The position numbers and the translations under genes are program-made. Below the pieces are notes generated by a model that saw only the letters and a program-made list of their open reading frames with translations, was not told the origin of the DNA and searched no databases. A DNA stretch of 46,642 nt, from assembly GCA_947626975.1 (NCBI GenBank), contig CANQUF010000008.1, forward strand, positions 1-46,642, written 5' to 3'. This stretch comes from an uncultured Clostridia bacterium. GTDB taxonomy: Bacteria; Bacillota; Clostridia; TANB77; CAG-465. Below are positions 35,774-43,951 of this stretch, piece by piece. Position 1 is the stretch's first letter; the number at the start of each line of letters is the position of its first letter.

Positions 35774-36772
35774 ATGAGTAAAAATAATGCAAAGGGAAAT
35801 GTAAATTTAAGTAAACATGAAAAAGTTTTACTTTTGTTAGAATTTTTCGATAAATTTGGCAGATGGCCTAAAGACAAAGAAGAGTATAAAGGCGAAAAAA
35901 TAGGCGCTTTTGCTCACAGCATTAAGACTTTTGGTACAAAAGTATCAGAAGAAACTTATGCCATACTTAAGGAAAAAAACTTTTTTAATAATATTCGGGA
36001 ACAAAAAAAACATGAAAAAGTTTTGATTTTGCTAGAATTTTTTGATAAATTTCACAGATGGCCTAAATTCAAAGAAGAATATAAAAACGAAAAAATAGGT
36101 ACATTTGCTTATCGTATTAAAACTTTAAGTATAAAGATATCAAAACAAGATTATGATACTCTTGAGAAAAAAAGATTTTTTTATAATGCTATGGATGAGA
36201 AAAGGCATGAAAAAGTTTTGCTTTTGCTAGAATTTTTTGATAAATTTGGCAGATGGCCTAAACGAAAAGAAGAATATAAAAACGAAAAAATAGGTGCTTT
36301 TGCTCACTGTATTAAAAATTTTAGTACAGAGATATCAGCAGAAGATTACGATACTCTTGAGAAAAAAAGATTTTTTTATAATACCGTGGATGAACAAAAG
36401 CATAAAAAAGTTTTGCTTTTGTTAGAATTTTTTGATAAATTTGGCAGATGGCCTAAGTCAAAAGAGGAGTTTAAAGGTGAAAAAATAGGTACATTTGCTA
36501 ACAGTATTAAAACTTTTAATACAAAGTTAACAAAAGAAGATTATGACACTCTTAAGAAAAAAGAATTTTTTAAAAATATTCGTGAACAAAAAAAACATGA
36601 AAAATTTTTGCTTTTACTAGAATTTTTTGATAAATTTGGCAGATGGCCTAAGTCAAAAGAGGAGTTTAAAGGTGAAAAAATAGGTACATTTGTTTACAGT
36701 ATTAAAACTTTAAAGACAAAACTAACCGCAGAAGAATATAGTGTACTTACTAATAAAGGCTTCTATAAATAA
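35774..36772 (+). CDS. HA-repeat protein C (five repeats)
   Basis: A 332-residue protein with five 65-residue units between the common N-terminal cap and the NKGFYK ending. The framework EFFDKFGRWPK, KEEYK and EKIG is almost invariant, whereas residues after WPK (D, F, R, S, S) and the pair after the IG-F-A/V segment (HS, YR, HC, NS, YS) differ from unit to unit. The protein is Lys-rich and predicted helical with no catalytic motif. The gene lies between two identical 478-bp direct repeats, so homologous recombination could remove or multiply exactly this cassette. HA-domain identity is inferred from pattern only. Confidence 0.8.
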   Translation: MSKNNAKGNVNLSKHEKVLLLLEFFDKFGRWPKDKEEYKGEKIGAFAHSIKTFGTKVSEETYAILKEKNFFNNIREQKKHEKVLILLEFFDKFHRWPKFKEEYKNEKIGTFAYRIKTLSIKISKQDYDTLEKKRFFYNAMDEKRHEKVLLLLEFFDKFGRWPKRKEEYKNEKIGAFAHCIKNFSTEISAEDYDTLEKKRFFYNTVDEQKHKKVLLLLEFFDKFGRWPKSKEEFKGEKIGTFANSIKTFNTKLTKEDYDTLKKKEFFKNIREQKKHEKFLLLLEFFDKFGRWPKSKEEFKGEKIGTFVYSIKTLKTKLTAEEYSVLTNKGFYK

Positions 36773-36781
36773 TGTAATGTA

Positions 36782-36835
36782 AAAACTGGTGAAATAATTC
36801 AAAAATAAATTTGAAAAATTTCATCAGTTTTTTTA
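36782..36835 (+). terminator. Terminator of repeat gene C
   Basis: Same hairpin as after gene B, 1408 bp further on. Confidence 0.75.
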
Positions 36836-37101
36836 TTATTAATTTTTATTTGTATTTTTTAACTAAATGTAATGTGTTATAGTTTAAATTAATAAAAATT
36901 CTTCTAAATACATGAAATGATATAAAAAATGATAATAAAATTTTCAATAAATTATGACTAGTAATTTAATATATATATATATAATAAAGAAGATAATTAT
37001 ATATAATTAATTATTTATTTTTAACACAGTATTTAATTAGTGGCCTATTTAATATTTTCTAAAACTAAAAAATACTTTTTATACAAATTGTACTTTAAAT
37101 A
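36836..37101. other. Spacer between repeat genes C and D
   Basis: Non-coding exact copy of the B-C spacer, with the dyad at 37082-37092. Confidence 0.7.
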
Positions 37102-37130
37102 TTTACATAATATAAAAAATGTGATAAAAT
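37102..37130 (+). promoter_or_regulatory. Promoter of repeat gene D
   Basis: TTTACA, 17-bp spacer, TAAAAT at 37125-37130; identical to the gene C promoter. Confidence 0.75.
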
Positions 37131-37181
37131 GCTACAAAATAAATATAAACTATAATATAATTATGAAAGTGAGTGTTGTAT

Positions 37182-38765
37182 ATGAGTAAAAATAATGCAA
37201 AGGGAAATGTAAATTTAAGTAAACATGAGAAAATTTTGCTTTTGCTAGAATTTTTTGATAAATTTGGCAGATGGCCTAAACAAAGAGAAGAGTATAAAGG
37301 CGAAAAAATAGGCGCTTTTGCTCACAGCATTAAAACTTTTATTACAAAGATATCAGAAGAAGATTATGATACTCTTGAGAAAAAAAGATTTTTTTTTAAT
37401 ACTGTGAATGAGAAAAAGCATGAAAAAGTTTTGCTTTTGTTAGAATTTTTCGATAATTTTGGCAGATGGCCTAAAGCAAGAGAAGAATATAAAAACGAAA
37501 AAATAGGAGCATTTGCTCACAGTATTAATGCTTTAAAGACAAAGTTATCAAAAGAAGATTATGCTATTCTTAAGGAAAAAAATTTTTTTAATAATACTCG
37601 GGAGCAAAAAAAACATGAAAAAGTTTTGCTTTTGTTAGAATTTTTTGATAAATATAGCAGATGGCCTAAAGCAAAAGAAGAGTATAAAAACGAAAAAATA
37701 GGTACATTTGCTCGCCGTATTAAAAGTTTAAATACAAAGTTATCAAAAGTGGATTATGATATTCTTCAAAAAAAAGGATTTTTTAATACTACTAGGGATG
37801 AGAAAAAGCATCAAAAATTTTTGCTTTTGCTAGAATTTTTCGATAAATTTGGCAGATGGCCTAAAGACAAAGAAGAATATAAAAACGAAAAAATAGGTGC
37901 ATTTGCTCGCCGTATTAAAAGTTTAAATACAAAGTTATCAAGAGAAAATTATGATACTCTTGAGAAAAAAGAATTTTTTAATAATACTTTGGAACAAAAA
38001 AAACATGAAAAAGTTTTGCTGTTGTTAGAATTTTTTGATAAATTTAGCAGATGGCCTAAACAAAAAGAAGAATATAAAAACGAAAAAATAGGTACATTTG
38101 CTTGCAGTATTAAAACTTTTAGTACAAAGTTATCAAAAGAAGATTATGCTATTCTTAAAGGAAAAAAATTTTTTAATAATACTCGGGAGCAAAAAAAGCA
38201 TAAAAAAGTTTTGCTTTTGCTAGAATTTTTCGATAAATTTGGCAGATGGCCTAAACAAAAAGAAGAGTATAAAAACGAAAAAATAGGTAAATTTGCTAGC
38301 AGTATTAAAACTTTAGATATAAAGTTATCAAAAGAAGATTATGCTATTCTTAAGGAAAAAAATTTTTTTAATAATACTCGGGAGCAAAAAAAACATGAAA
38401 AAGTTTTGCTTTTGTTAGAATTTTTTGATAAATATAGCAGATGGCCTAAAGCAAAAGAAGAGTATAAAAACGAAAAAATAGGTACATTTGCTAATAGTAT
38501 TAAAACTTTTAGTACAAAGTTATCAAAAGAAGATTATGCTATTCTTAAAGGAAAAAAATTTTTTAATAATACTCGGGAGCAAAAAAAGCATAAAAAAGTT
38601 TTGCTTTTGCTAGAATTTTTCGATAAATATGGCAGATGGCCTAAACAAAAAGAAGAATATAAAGGTGAGAAAATAGGAATCTTTGCTAGAGATATAAAAT
38701 CTACACATAGAAAGTTATCAAAAGAAGATTATGGTTTACTTGCTAATAAAGGTTTCTATAAATAA
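37182..38765 (+). CDS. HA-repeat protein D (eight repeats)
   Basis: The longest member, 527 residues with eight 65-residue units, the common cap and the NKGFYK ending. Internal DNA duplications match whole repeat multiples: 172 bp at 37541-37712 recurs at 38321-38492 (offset 780, four units) and 133 bp at 38106-38238 recurs at 38496-38628 (offset 390, two units). Variable pairs after IG-F-A read HS, HS, RR, RR, CS, SS, NS, RD through the array. Units 3, 5 and 7 have S in place of G before RWPK. The array has therefore grown by recent unequal exchange. Nothing enzymatic is present; a scaffold or nucleic-acid-binding role is inference. Confidence 0.8.
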   Translation: MSKNNAKGNVNLSKHEKILLLLEFFDKFGRWPKQREEYKGEKIGAFAHSIKTFITKISEEDYDTLEKKRFFFNTVNEKKHEKVLLLLEFFDNFGRWPKAREEYKNEKIGAFAHSINALKTKLSKEDYAILKEKNFFNNTREQKKHEKVLLLLEFFDKYSRWPKAKEEYKNEKIGTFARRIKSLNTKLSKVDYDILQKKGFFNTTRDEKKHQKFLLLLEFFDKFGRWPKDKEEYKNEKIGAFARRIKSLNTKLSRENYDTLEKKEFFNNTLEQKKHEKVLLLLEFFDKFSRWPKQKEEYKNEKIGTFACSIKTFSTKLSKEDYAILKGKKFFNNTREQKKHKKVLLLLEFFDKFGRWPKQKEEYKNEKIGKFASSIKTLDIKLSKEDYAILKEKNFFNNTREQKKHEKVLLLLEFFDKYSRWPKAKEEYKNEKIGTFANSIKTFSTKLSKEDYAILKGKKFFNNTREQKKHKKVLLLLEFFDKYGRWPKQKEEYKGEKIGIFARDIKSTHRKLSKEDYGLLANKGFYK

Positions 38766-38774
38766 TGTAATGTA

Positions 38775-38828
38775 AAAACTGGTGAAATAATTCAAAAATA
38801 AAGTTGAAAGATTTCATCAGTTTTTTAT
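38775..38828 (+). terminator. Terminator of repeat gene D
   Basis: A diverged form of the gene B/C terminator (AAAACTGGTGAAAT / ATTTCATCAGTTTT) followed by T-rich sequence. Confidence 0.75.
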
Positions 38829-38981
38829 TATTAATTTTTCTTTATATTTTTTAACTAAATATAATGTGTTATATTCTAAATTAATAAAAATTCTTCTAAA
38901 TACTTGAAATTATATAAAAAAAATGATAATATAATTGTGAACAAATTATGACTAGTAATTTAATATATATAGAATATAATA
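38829..38981. other. Spacer after repeat gene D
   Basis: Resembles the first half of the B-C and C-D spacers with point changes, then departs near 38968 into the AAGGAGAGG leader of the next gene. The cassette promoter is absent here, so this is the right edge of the array. Confidence 0.6.
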
Positions 38982-38999
38982 AAGGAGAGGATTAATAAT

Positions 39000-40265
39000 A
39001 TGGCCGATATAGTTGTTAGTTCTAAGAAAAAAATAAATCTTTTCGATAGGGTTATACAAAGTGTAGTTATATTAGTAAATATGACTAAAATGAACAGAGC
39101 AATAGATGAACATTTGAATGTAATAAAAAAAACAGAAGGGGATGACCAAAAATTATATCAAGAAAATATATTAAGAGAAATAGTATTTGTAAAATATCAA
39201 TATGATATAATGCAAAGGGATATGTATGGATTAAAACTTACTTATCCAGCTAATATATTACAAAAAATAAATTCTTCTGATAAAGTAGATAGACTTGAAT
39301 TACAAAAAAGCTTTTTAGAAATGGAATATGATAGAATAACAAAATCAAGATTTAAATCAAGAGATGATATAAAATTTGGACTTTTTTCTATTTCTTCTGC
39401 TATTGATTCTGTAAAGCAGAATATAAAAGATGAGGGAAAATCTCAAAGATATAATAAAATAATAAAAAGTGCCGAAGATATTGAAACAAAAATCCAAACA
39501 GATGAATATACAGATGATTTATATGATAGTTTTTTTGATATAATTAATGATTATGTAGATTACATTAATAATAATTATGATATTTCTAAATTACCAACAG
39601 ATGAAAGAGAACTTATAGAATTTGTAATAGAAACTATGATTAAAGGTATCGAATCTGATATAGACAAGCATATGTATGAATACAATTTAGTTATAAATAT
39701 TTGTAAAAATTCATATAGATATTTTAAAGTAATAGATAAAGTATTTGAAAAGTTGCAAAAAATATATGATGAAAGTTTAGATAAAGATATTATAAATTTA
39801 GATGATTATATAAAAATGTACAAAGAAATTTATGATATGAAAATAAAAACAAAAGTTAATGATGTACATAGAACAATAAATACAGAGGACGAATATTTAG
39901 AATATTCTAAGCTTGTTACAGCTGATGATGTAGATGAGAGTGAATTAAATAATTTTATACTAGAAAGAGCAATAGACTCTACTACTTTTGATGAAGTAAA
40001 ACAAAGACTTCAAAATGAAATAAAAAATGATGATATAGATGAAACATTAAATGATGATAGTGAAAATGAAGTAGAAAATAAAGAAGATAAAGAAGAAAAA
40101 AATGAAGAAGAATATGATAAGGAAGATGATAAAAAGGAAAAACAAACTGAAGAAAATAAACAGATAAAAGATTTAGATGAAAAGCAAATAGAAGAAATAG
40201 TATTAGATGAGAGCGATAAACAAGTAAAAAGAAGAAGAGGTAGACCAAGAAAGGATAGTAATTAA
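39000..40265 (+). CDS. Unrecognised acidic protein with C-terminal AT-hook
   Basis: A 421-residue protein whose family I do not recognise. Residues 1-340 are predicted largely helical and polar (NLFDRVIQSVVILVNMTKMN near the start). From about 345 it becomes an extended Glu/Asp/Lys tract (ENKEDKEEKNEEEYDKEDDK). It ends KRRRGRPRKDSN, a textbook AT-hook core (RGRPRK) that binds the minor groove of AT-rich DNA. No signal peptide or membrane segment is evident. The ribosome binding site is AAGGAGAGG, and a strong terminator follows. It directly follows the repeat-gene array, but it has different upstream sequence, so a functional link is only suggested by position. Confidence 0.75.
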   Translation: MADIVVSSKKKINLFDRVIQSVVILVNMTKMNRAIDEHLNVIKKTEGDDQKLYQENILREIVFVKYQYDIMQRDMYGLKLTYPANILQKINSSDKVDRLELQKSFLEMEYDRITKSRFKSRDDIKFGLFSISSAIDSVKQNIKDEGKSQRYNKIIKSAEDIETKIQTDEYTDDLYDSFFDIINDYVDYINNNYDISKLPTDERELIEFVIETMIKGIESDIDKHMYEYNLVINICKNSYRYFKVIDKVFEKLQKIYDESLDKDIINLDDYIKMYKEIYDMKIKTKVNDVHRTINTEDEYLEYSKLVTADDVDESELNNFILERAIDSTTFDEVKQRLQNEIKNDDIDETLNDDSENEVENKEDKEEKNEEEYDKEDDKKEKQTEENKQIKDLDEKQIEEIVLDESDKQVKRRRGRPRKDSN

Positions 40266-40313
40266 ACTAAAAATAAATAAAAAATTAATAGATTATTAAA
40301 TTATAGTTTATTA

Positions 40314-40356
40314 CATCAAAATAGTTTGATTTATATCTAAACTATTTTGATGTTTT
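40314..40356 (+). terminator. Terminator after the AT-hook gene
   Basis: Perfect 14-bp stem CATCAAAATAGTTT / AAACTATTTTGATG, then TTTTA. Confidence 0.85.
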
Positions 40357-40461
40357 ATTTAATTTTGAATTTTTTTATTATTAGATTAAATTACGACAAA
40401 AATCTAGCAATTAATATTGTAAAATATATAGTATAAATTTGAAATAAATGAGGTGGATAAA

Positions 40462-42831
40462 ATGATTTCTAATAATGGTTATGTAGAAAGTGATGAGAGT
40501 ATAAATGTTAAAGATTCTACAATATTACTAAGTATAAAAAATTTTTTTAGTTTAAAAAATATTATATTTATACTTTTATGTATTGCTATGTCAAATATAT
40601 CTTTTGTGGGTGAGAAAAGTTCATATATATTCATTTTATTTGCAGTAGCTAATATCTTTAATGTACCACTTATATTAGTCTTATTATCGTCTATTGGTGG
40701 ACTAGCTATTTTTAATAATTTTAATATTAATAACATAATATTAATAGTTGGCTTTTTTGTTATATTTACACTAATTACCGCAGTTATAAATGTAGAGGGT
40801 GTTAGTAAAAAAATAAGTGTATTTATAAAATTATTGGTATCTACATTAATAGTAGAATTAATATCAAATTTTTTGGCCTCTACTTTAGTTACAAATATAC
40901 TTGGAATAGTTGTAAGTATGATCGTAGTATCAATTTTTTATTTTATATTTGTAAATGGTATATATGTATTTAACAATTTTTTAAAAGGCTATGTTTTTTC
41001 AATTGAAGAAAAAGTATCAATGATAGTTATATTATCTATGATTGCAACTTTATTAAATAATGTTACAATATTTAATTTATCAATTTTTTATATACTAATT
41101 TTTGCAATTTTACTTATATTTGGATATAAAAGTGGATGGGCTGCAGGTAGCTGTGCAGGTGTATCAGTAGGATTAATACTTGCTATACTTTGTAATATAA
41201 ATATAATATATGTTGTTATATTTGGTTTTACTGGTCTTATAGCAGGCCTATTAAAAAATACTGGTAAAATTGGAGTAATTATTGGATTCTTAATTGGTAG
41301 TACGTATATATTGTACTGTACAAGTGGATTTAATGATATTGCACTTAGAGTAAGTGAATTTATGATAGCTTCAATTTCTCTTTTATTTATGCCAAAACAA
41401 TTAGAAATACAAATTGATAAATTATTTAATAAGAATAATTCATTAGAAAAATCATATGATAATATGTTAGATGTTGCAAGTAATGTAAAAAATAAAGTAG
41501 GAGCAATATCTGATGTGTTTGATAGTTTATCAGAAATAGTATTAGAAGATAGTATTGAAGATAAAAAAGAAACAAGAGAAGTAATCAAACAATATATTAT
41601 AAATTATTTTACTAATACTTGTATAGGTTGTGATAATATTGATAAATGCAATAATAATGAAAGACTTGAGCTTACTGTAGATTATATAGTATCAAAACTT
41701 GAAAATAATGAAAAAATTGATATTAATATGCTTGATATAAAATGTAATATAAATCAGAATATAATTGATGATATATATGAAATATACAATAGTATTAAGC
41801 TTATGAGAATAATTAAACAAAAAGAAACTGAAAATAGTAAAAAATTATCTAAACAATATGAAGAAGTATCAAAATTACTTACAAATATAGTGAATAATAT
41901 TAATGATAATTCTATTACTGTAACAAAAAAGCATGATCAACTAAGAGATGAACTTAAGTTTCATGGATATTTAGTATATGAAGATGATTATAATGAAGAA
42001 TCAGGTAATATTGAATATACTTTTATTACTGATATTTTAAGTAATATAGACAAGCAAAAAAAAGAAATTATATCTATTTGCAGTGACATATTAGGACAAA
42101 ATATGGTTATTAAATTAATATTAAACATAACTAAGTCTGAAAAATCAAAGATTAAATTAGTATCAGTTCCTGACTATAATGTTAATGTAAATATTATTAA
42201 CGTTCCTAAAAGAGATGAAACTATATCAGGTGATTCATATTTATCATATGAATTAGATGACTTAAAACATATATCAGTTATAAGTGATGGAGAAGGAAAT
42301 GGCAAAAGTGCGGCCAAAGCTTCTACAACAGTATTAAATATGCTAGAAAAACTATTAAATGGAGGTTTTAGTGAAAGTAAAGCTATTGATATAATAAATA
42401 GTGTTATTAAACTAAAATCTGAAAATTCTAATTTTTCTACATTAGATGCTGTAATAGTTAATTTAAAGACAGCTATTGCTCAATTTATAAAATTAGGAAG
42501 TGCACCTACTTATATATTATCTGAAGATAAAGTAGTTACTATTAATAATATAACACTTCCAGTAGGTATACTTAAAGATAGTCAATATTTGCCGATAGAA
42601 AGAAAATTAAGGCCAAATGATATTATAATTCAAGTAAGTGATGGAGTGATTCCAGACAAATTAGATTATAATAATAATTATTTTATTGATGCTATAAAAA
42701 AGATAGATAATAATAAGAGTGTAAAAGCAATTAGTGAGGAGTTATATAAGGCAGTATTGAAAAATTATAAGGATCAATTAGCAGATGATGTTACAATAAT
42801 TGTTACTAAATTTAATAAAAATAAAAAGTAA
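40462..42831 (+). CDS. spoIIE: Stage II sporulation protein E (SpoIIE-like phosphatase)
   Basis: SpoIIE is the membrane PP2C phosphatase that dephosphorylates SpoIIAA at the asymmetric septum and so activates sigma-F in the forespore. The 789-residue protein has about ten membrane helices in residues 25-310, a central regulatory region with a cysteine cluster (CIGCDNIDKC), and a C-terminal phosphatase domain: SGDSYLSYELDDLKHISVIS with DGEGNGKSAAKAS, FSTLDAVIVNLKTA, and QVSDGVIPDK. The metal-binding Asp residues of the PP2C fold are in SGDS, SDGEGNG and VSDG. Family members usually read SDGMGNG; Glu replaces Met here. The track starts at GTG 40453; ATG 40462 follows GAGGTG properly. No SpoIIE partner genes are nearby. 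Confidence 0.93.
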   Translation: MISNNGYVESDESINVKDSTILLSIKNFFSLKNIIFILLCIAMSNISFVGEKSSYIFILFAVANIFNVPLILVLLSSIGGLAIFNNFNINNIILIVGFFVIFTLITAVINVEGVSKKISVFIKLLVSTLIVELISNFLASTLVTNILGIVVSMIVVSIFYFIFVNGIYVFNNFLKGYVFSIEEKVSMIVILSMIATLLNNVTIFNLSIFYILIFAILLIFGYKSGWAAGSCAGVSVGLILAILCNINIIYVVIFGFTGLIAGLLKNTGKIGVIIGFLIGSTYILYCTSGFNDIALRVSEFMIASISLLFMPKQLEIQIDKLFNKNNSLEKSYDNMLDVASNVKNKVGAISDVFDSLSEIVLEDSIEDKKETREVIKQYIINYFTNTCIGCDNIDKCNNNERLELTVDYIVSKLENNEKIDINMLDIKCNINQNIIDDIYEIYNSIKLMRIIKQKETENSKKLSKQYEEVSKLLTNIVNNINDNSITVTKKHDQLRDELKFHGYLVYEDDYNEESGNIEYTFITDILSNIDKQKKEIISICSDILGQNMVIKLILNITKSEKSKIKLVSVPDYNVNVNIINVPKRDETISGDSYLSYELDDLKHISVISDGEGNGKSAAKASTTVLNMLEKLLNGGFSESKAIDIINSVIKLKSENSNFSTLDAVIVNLKTAIAQFIKLGSAPTYILSEDKVVTINNITLPVGILKDSQYLPIERKLRPNDIIIQVSDGVIPDKLDYNNNYFIDAIKKIDNNKSVKAISEELYKAVLKNYKDQLADDVTIIVTKFNKNKK

Positions 42832-42840
42832 TATTTATAT

Positions 42841-42880
42841 AAAGAACTAGTAGATATGTATAGTTACTAGTTCTTTATTT
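42841..42880 (+). terminator. Terminator of spoIIE
   Basis: Perfect 12-bp stem AAAGAACTAGTA / TACTAGTTCTTT, then ATTTTAG. Confidence 0.85.
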
Positions 42881-42920
42881 TAGTTATAAATTTTATTAAT
42901 AATATAAATTAAAAATTCTA

Positions 42921-42949
42921 TTGACTTTATATTAAATTTAGTATATATA
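42921..42949 (+). promoter_or_regulatory. Promoter of the zinc-ribbon membrane gene
   Basis: TTGACT, 17-bp spacer and TATATA (42944-42949). The spacer (TTATATTAAATTTAG) resembles that of the promoter at 43751. Confidence 0.5.
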
Positions 42950-42971
42950 TTCTATATAAAGGAGTTTTTCA

Positions 42972-43730
42972 ATGGATTTTTTTATTTTAATATTAGTTAT
43001 AATTTTTAGTATTTTTTTATCAATTTTAGCTATAACACTTATAATATTAAACAAAATTAAAAGGAAATTAAGTTTAGTGGGTTTAAATAACTTTAATTCA
43101 GGAAATTCAATTAAACAATTAGTTAATGATGTAAAAGAGTCAAATAGTACAACTCCCAAAAGTGTAGTTGGAATGACGAGCTTAGTAGAACCACTTATAT
43201 TAAAAGATTTTCCAAGTTTTAATAAAGATTTACTTTTTTCGTTAATTGAATCTAATCTTAGTTCAATTTTTAGTCAAATAGAAAATTTAAAATTTGAGAA
43301 CTTTAAAGAATTAGAACTTGTAAATAATACATTAGATAATGTAATAGAGGATTTAAAAAAGCAAAATGCTAAAATAAAATATGATAATATAGTATTTCAT
43401 AGACACGCTTTAAGTAGATATGAAAAAATGAATGGTGTTGCTACAATTACTACATCGTCAACTTTAGAATTTGATTATTATGATAGTAGAGAAAAAATAC
43501 ATAATAATTACAAAACTCAAACACGTTATACTTGTAAGTATATATATATTTATGATTTAAGTAAAATACCTAAAAATTCTACTAAGGAACTTTTTATTTT
43601 TAATTGCCCAAATTGTGGAGCACCAGTTAATAATTTAGAAAATGCTAAGTGTGAGTATTGTAATTCACACTTAGAAGAAATAAATTTAAAGACTTGGAAA
43701 TTATCATATTTTAAAAATGATTATAATTAA
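42972..43730 (+). CDS. Membrane-anchored protein with C-terminal zinc ribbon
   Basis: A 252-residue protein with one N-terminal membrane helix (about residues 2-26, FILILVIIFSIFLSILAITL), a central domain of about 150 residues with an RYEKMNGVATITTSS stretch, and a zinc ribbon at the end (CPNCGAPVNNLENAKCEYC). The layout resembles Clostridial proteins that combine a TIM44-like domain with a zinc ribbon, but I could not confirm the central fold. The ribbon would lie in the cytoplasm if the anchor is of the usual orientation. The AAAGGAG site is seven bases before the ATG. It has its own promoter. Function not assigned. Confidence 0.7.
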   Translation: MDFFILILVIIFSIFLSILAITLIILNKIKRKLSLVGLNNFNSGNSIKQLVNDVKESNSTTPKSVVGMTSLVEPLILKDFPSFNKDLLFSLIESNLSSIFSQIENLKFENFKELELVNNTLDNVIEDLKKQNAKIKYDNIVFHRHALSRYEKMNGVATITTSSTLEFDYYDSREKIHNNYKTQTRYTCKYIYIYDLSKIPKNSTKELFIFNCPNCGAPVNNLENAKCEYCNSHLEEINLKTWKLSYFKNDYN

Positions 43731-43750
43731 GAAAAGTTTACATAAGTATA

Positions 43751-43779
43751 TTGACTTTAAATTTAAAATTTAGTATAAT
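43751..43779 (+). promoter_or_regulatory. Promoter of the 43-aa / coiled-coil pair
   Basis: TTGACT, 17-bp spacer, perfect TATAAT at 43774-43779. Confidence 0.75.
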
Positions 43780-43818
43780 ATATTATAGTTGTATAGATTT
43801 TTTAGTGGGGTGATATAA

Positions 43819-43950
43819 ATGACAGATGAAACTTTCGATGAAAAAGTAAAAGAAGTTGAAGCAAATATTAAAGCAATTAAGGCTTATGATAAGATATTAA
43901 ATCAAATAAAGGAAGTAGATAATATTTTAAAAGAAAGTGAGGAGAAGTAA
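43819..43950 (+). CDS. 43-residue helical peptide
   Basis: Too short for the ORF track. GGGGTGATATAA precedes the ATG, giving MTDETFDEKVKEVEANIKAI and ending LKESEEK. The heptad-like spacing of hydrophobic residues (V, V, I, I, Y, I, I, V, I) predicts one amphipathic helix. Its stop is one base before the next start, and its last codons contain that gene's GAGGAG ribosome binding site, so the two are translationally coupled. It could be a small partner of the coiled-coil protein or a leader peptide. No family recognised. Confidence 0.6.
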   Translation: MTDETFDEKVKEVEANIKAIKAYDKILNQIKEVDNILKESEEK

Positions 43951-43951
43951 T

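Larger units (their letters stand above)
35343..35820 (+). repeat. 478-bp direct repeat, copy 1 (B-C junction)
   Basis: This stretch runs from the 3' end of gene B through its terminator, spacer and the promoter to the first codons of gene C, and by eye is identical to 36751-37228. The offset is 1408 bp, exactly one gene-C cassette. Confidence 0.9.
36751..37228 (+). repeat. 478-bp direct repeat, copy 2 (C-D junction)
   Basis: Identical by eye to 35343-35820; it carries the terminator of gene C, the spacer, and the promoter and first codons of gene D. Confidence 0.9.

Noticed and set aside
33208-38765. Regular 195-bp repeats that could suggest a CRISPR or satellite array
   Set aside because: The repeats are in frame inside long ORFs with ribosome binding sites and caps; they are coding repeats, with no unique spacers of CRISPR size.
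40462-42831. General stress PP2C phosphatase (RsbU-like)
   Set aside because: The ten or so N-terminal membrane helices and the central region are those of SpoIIE.
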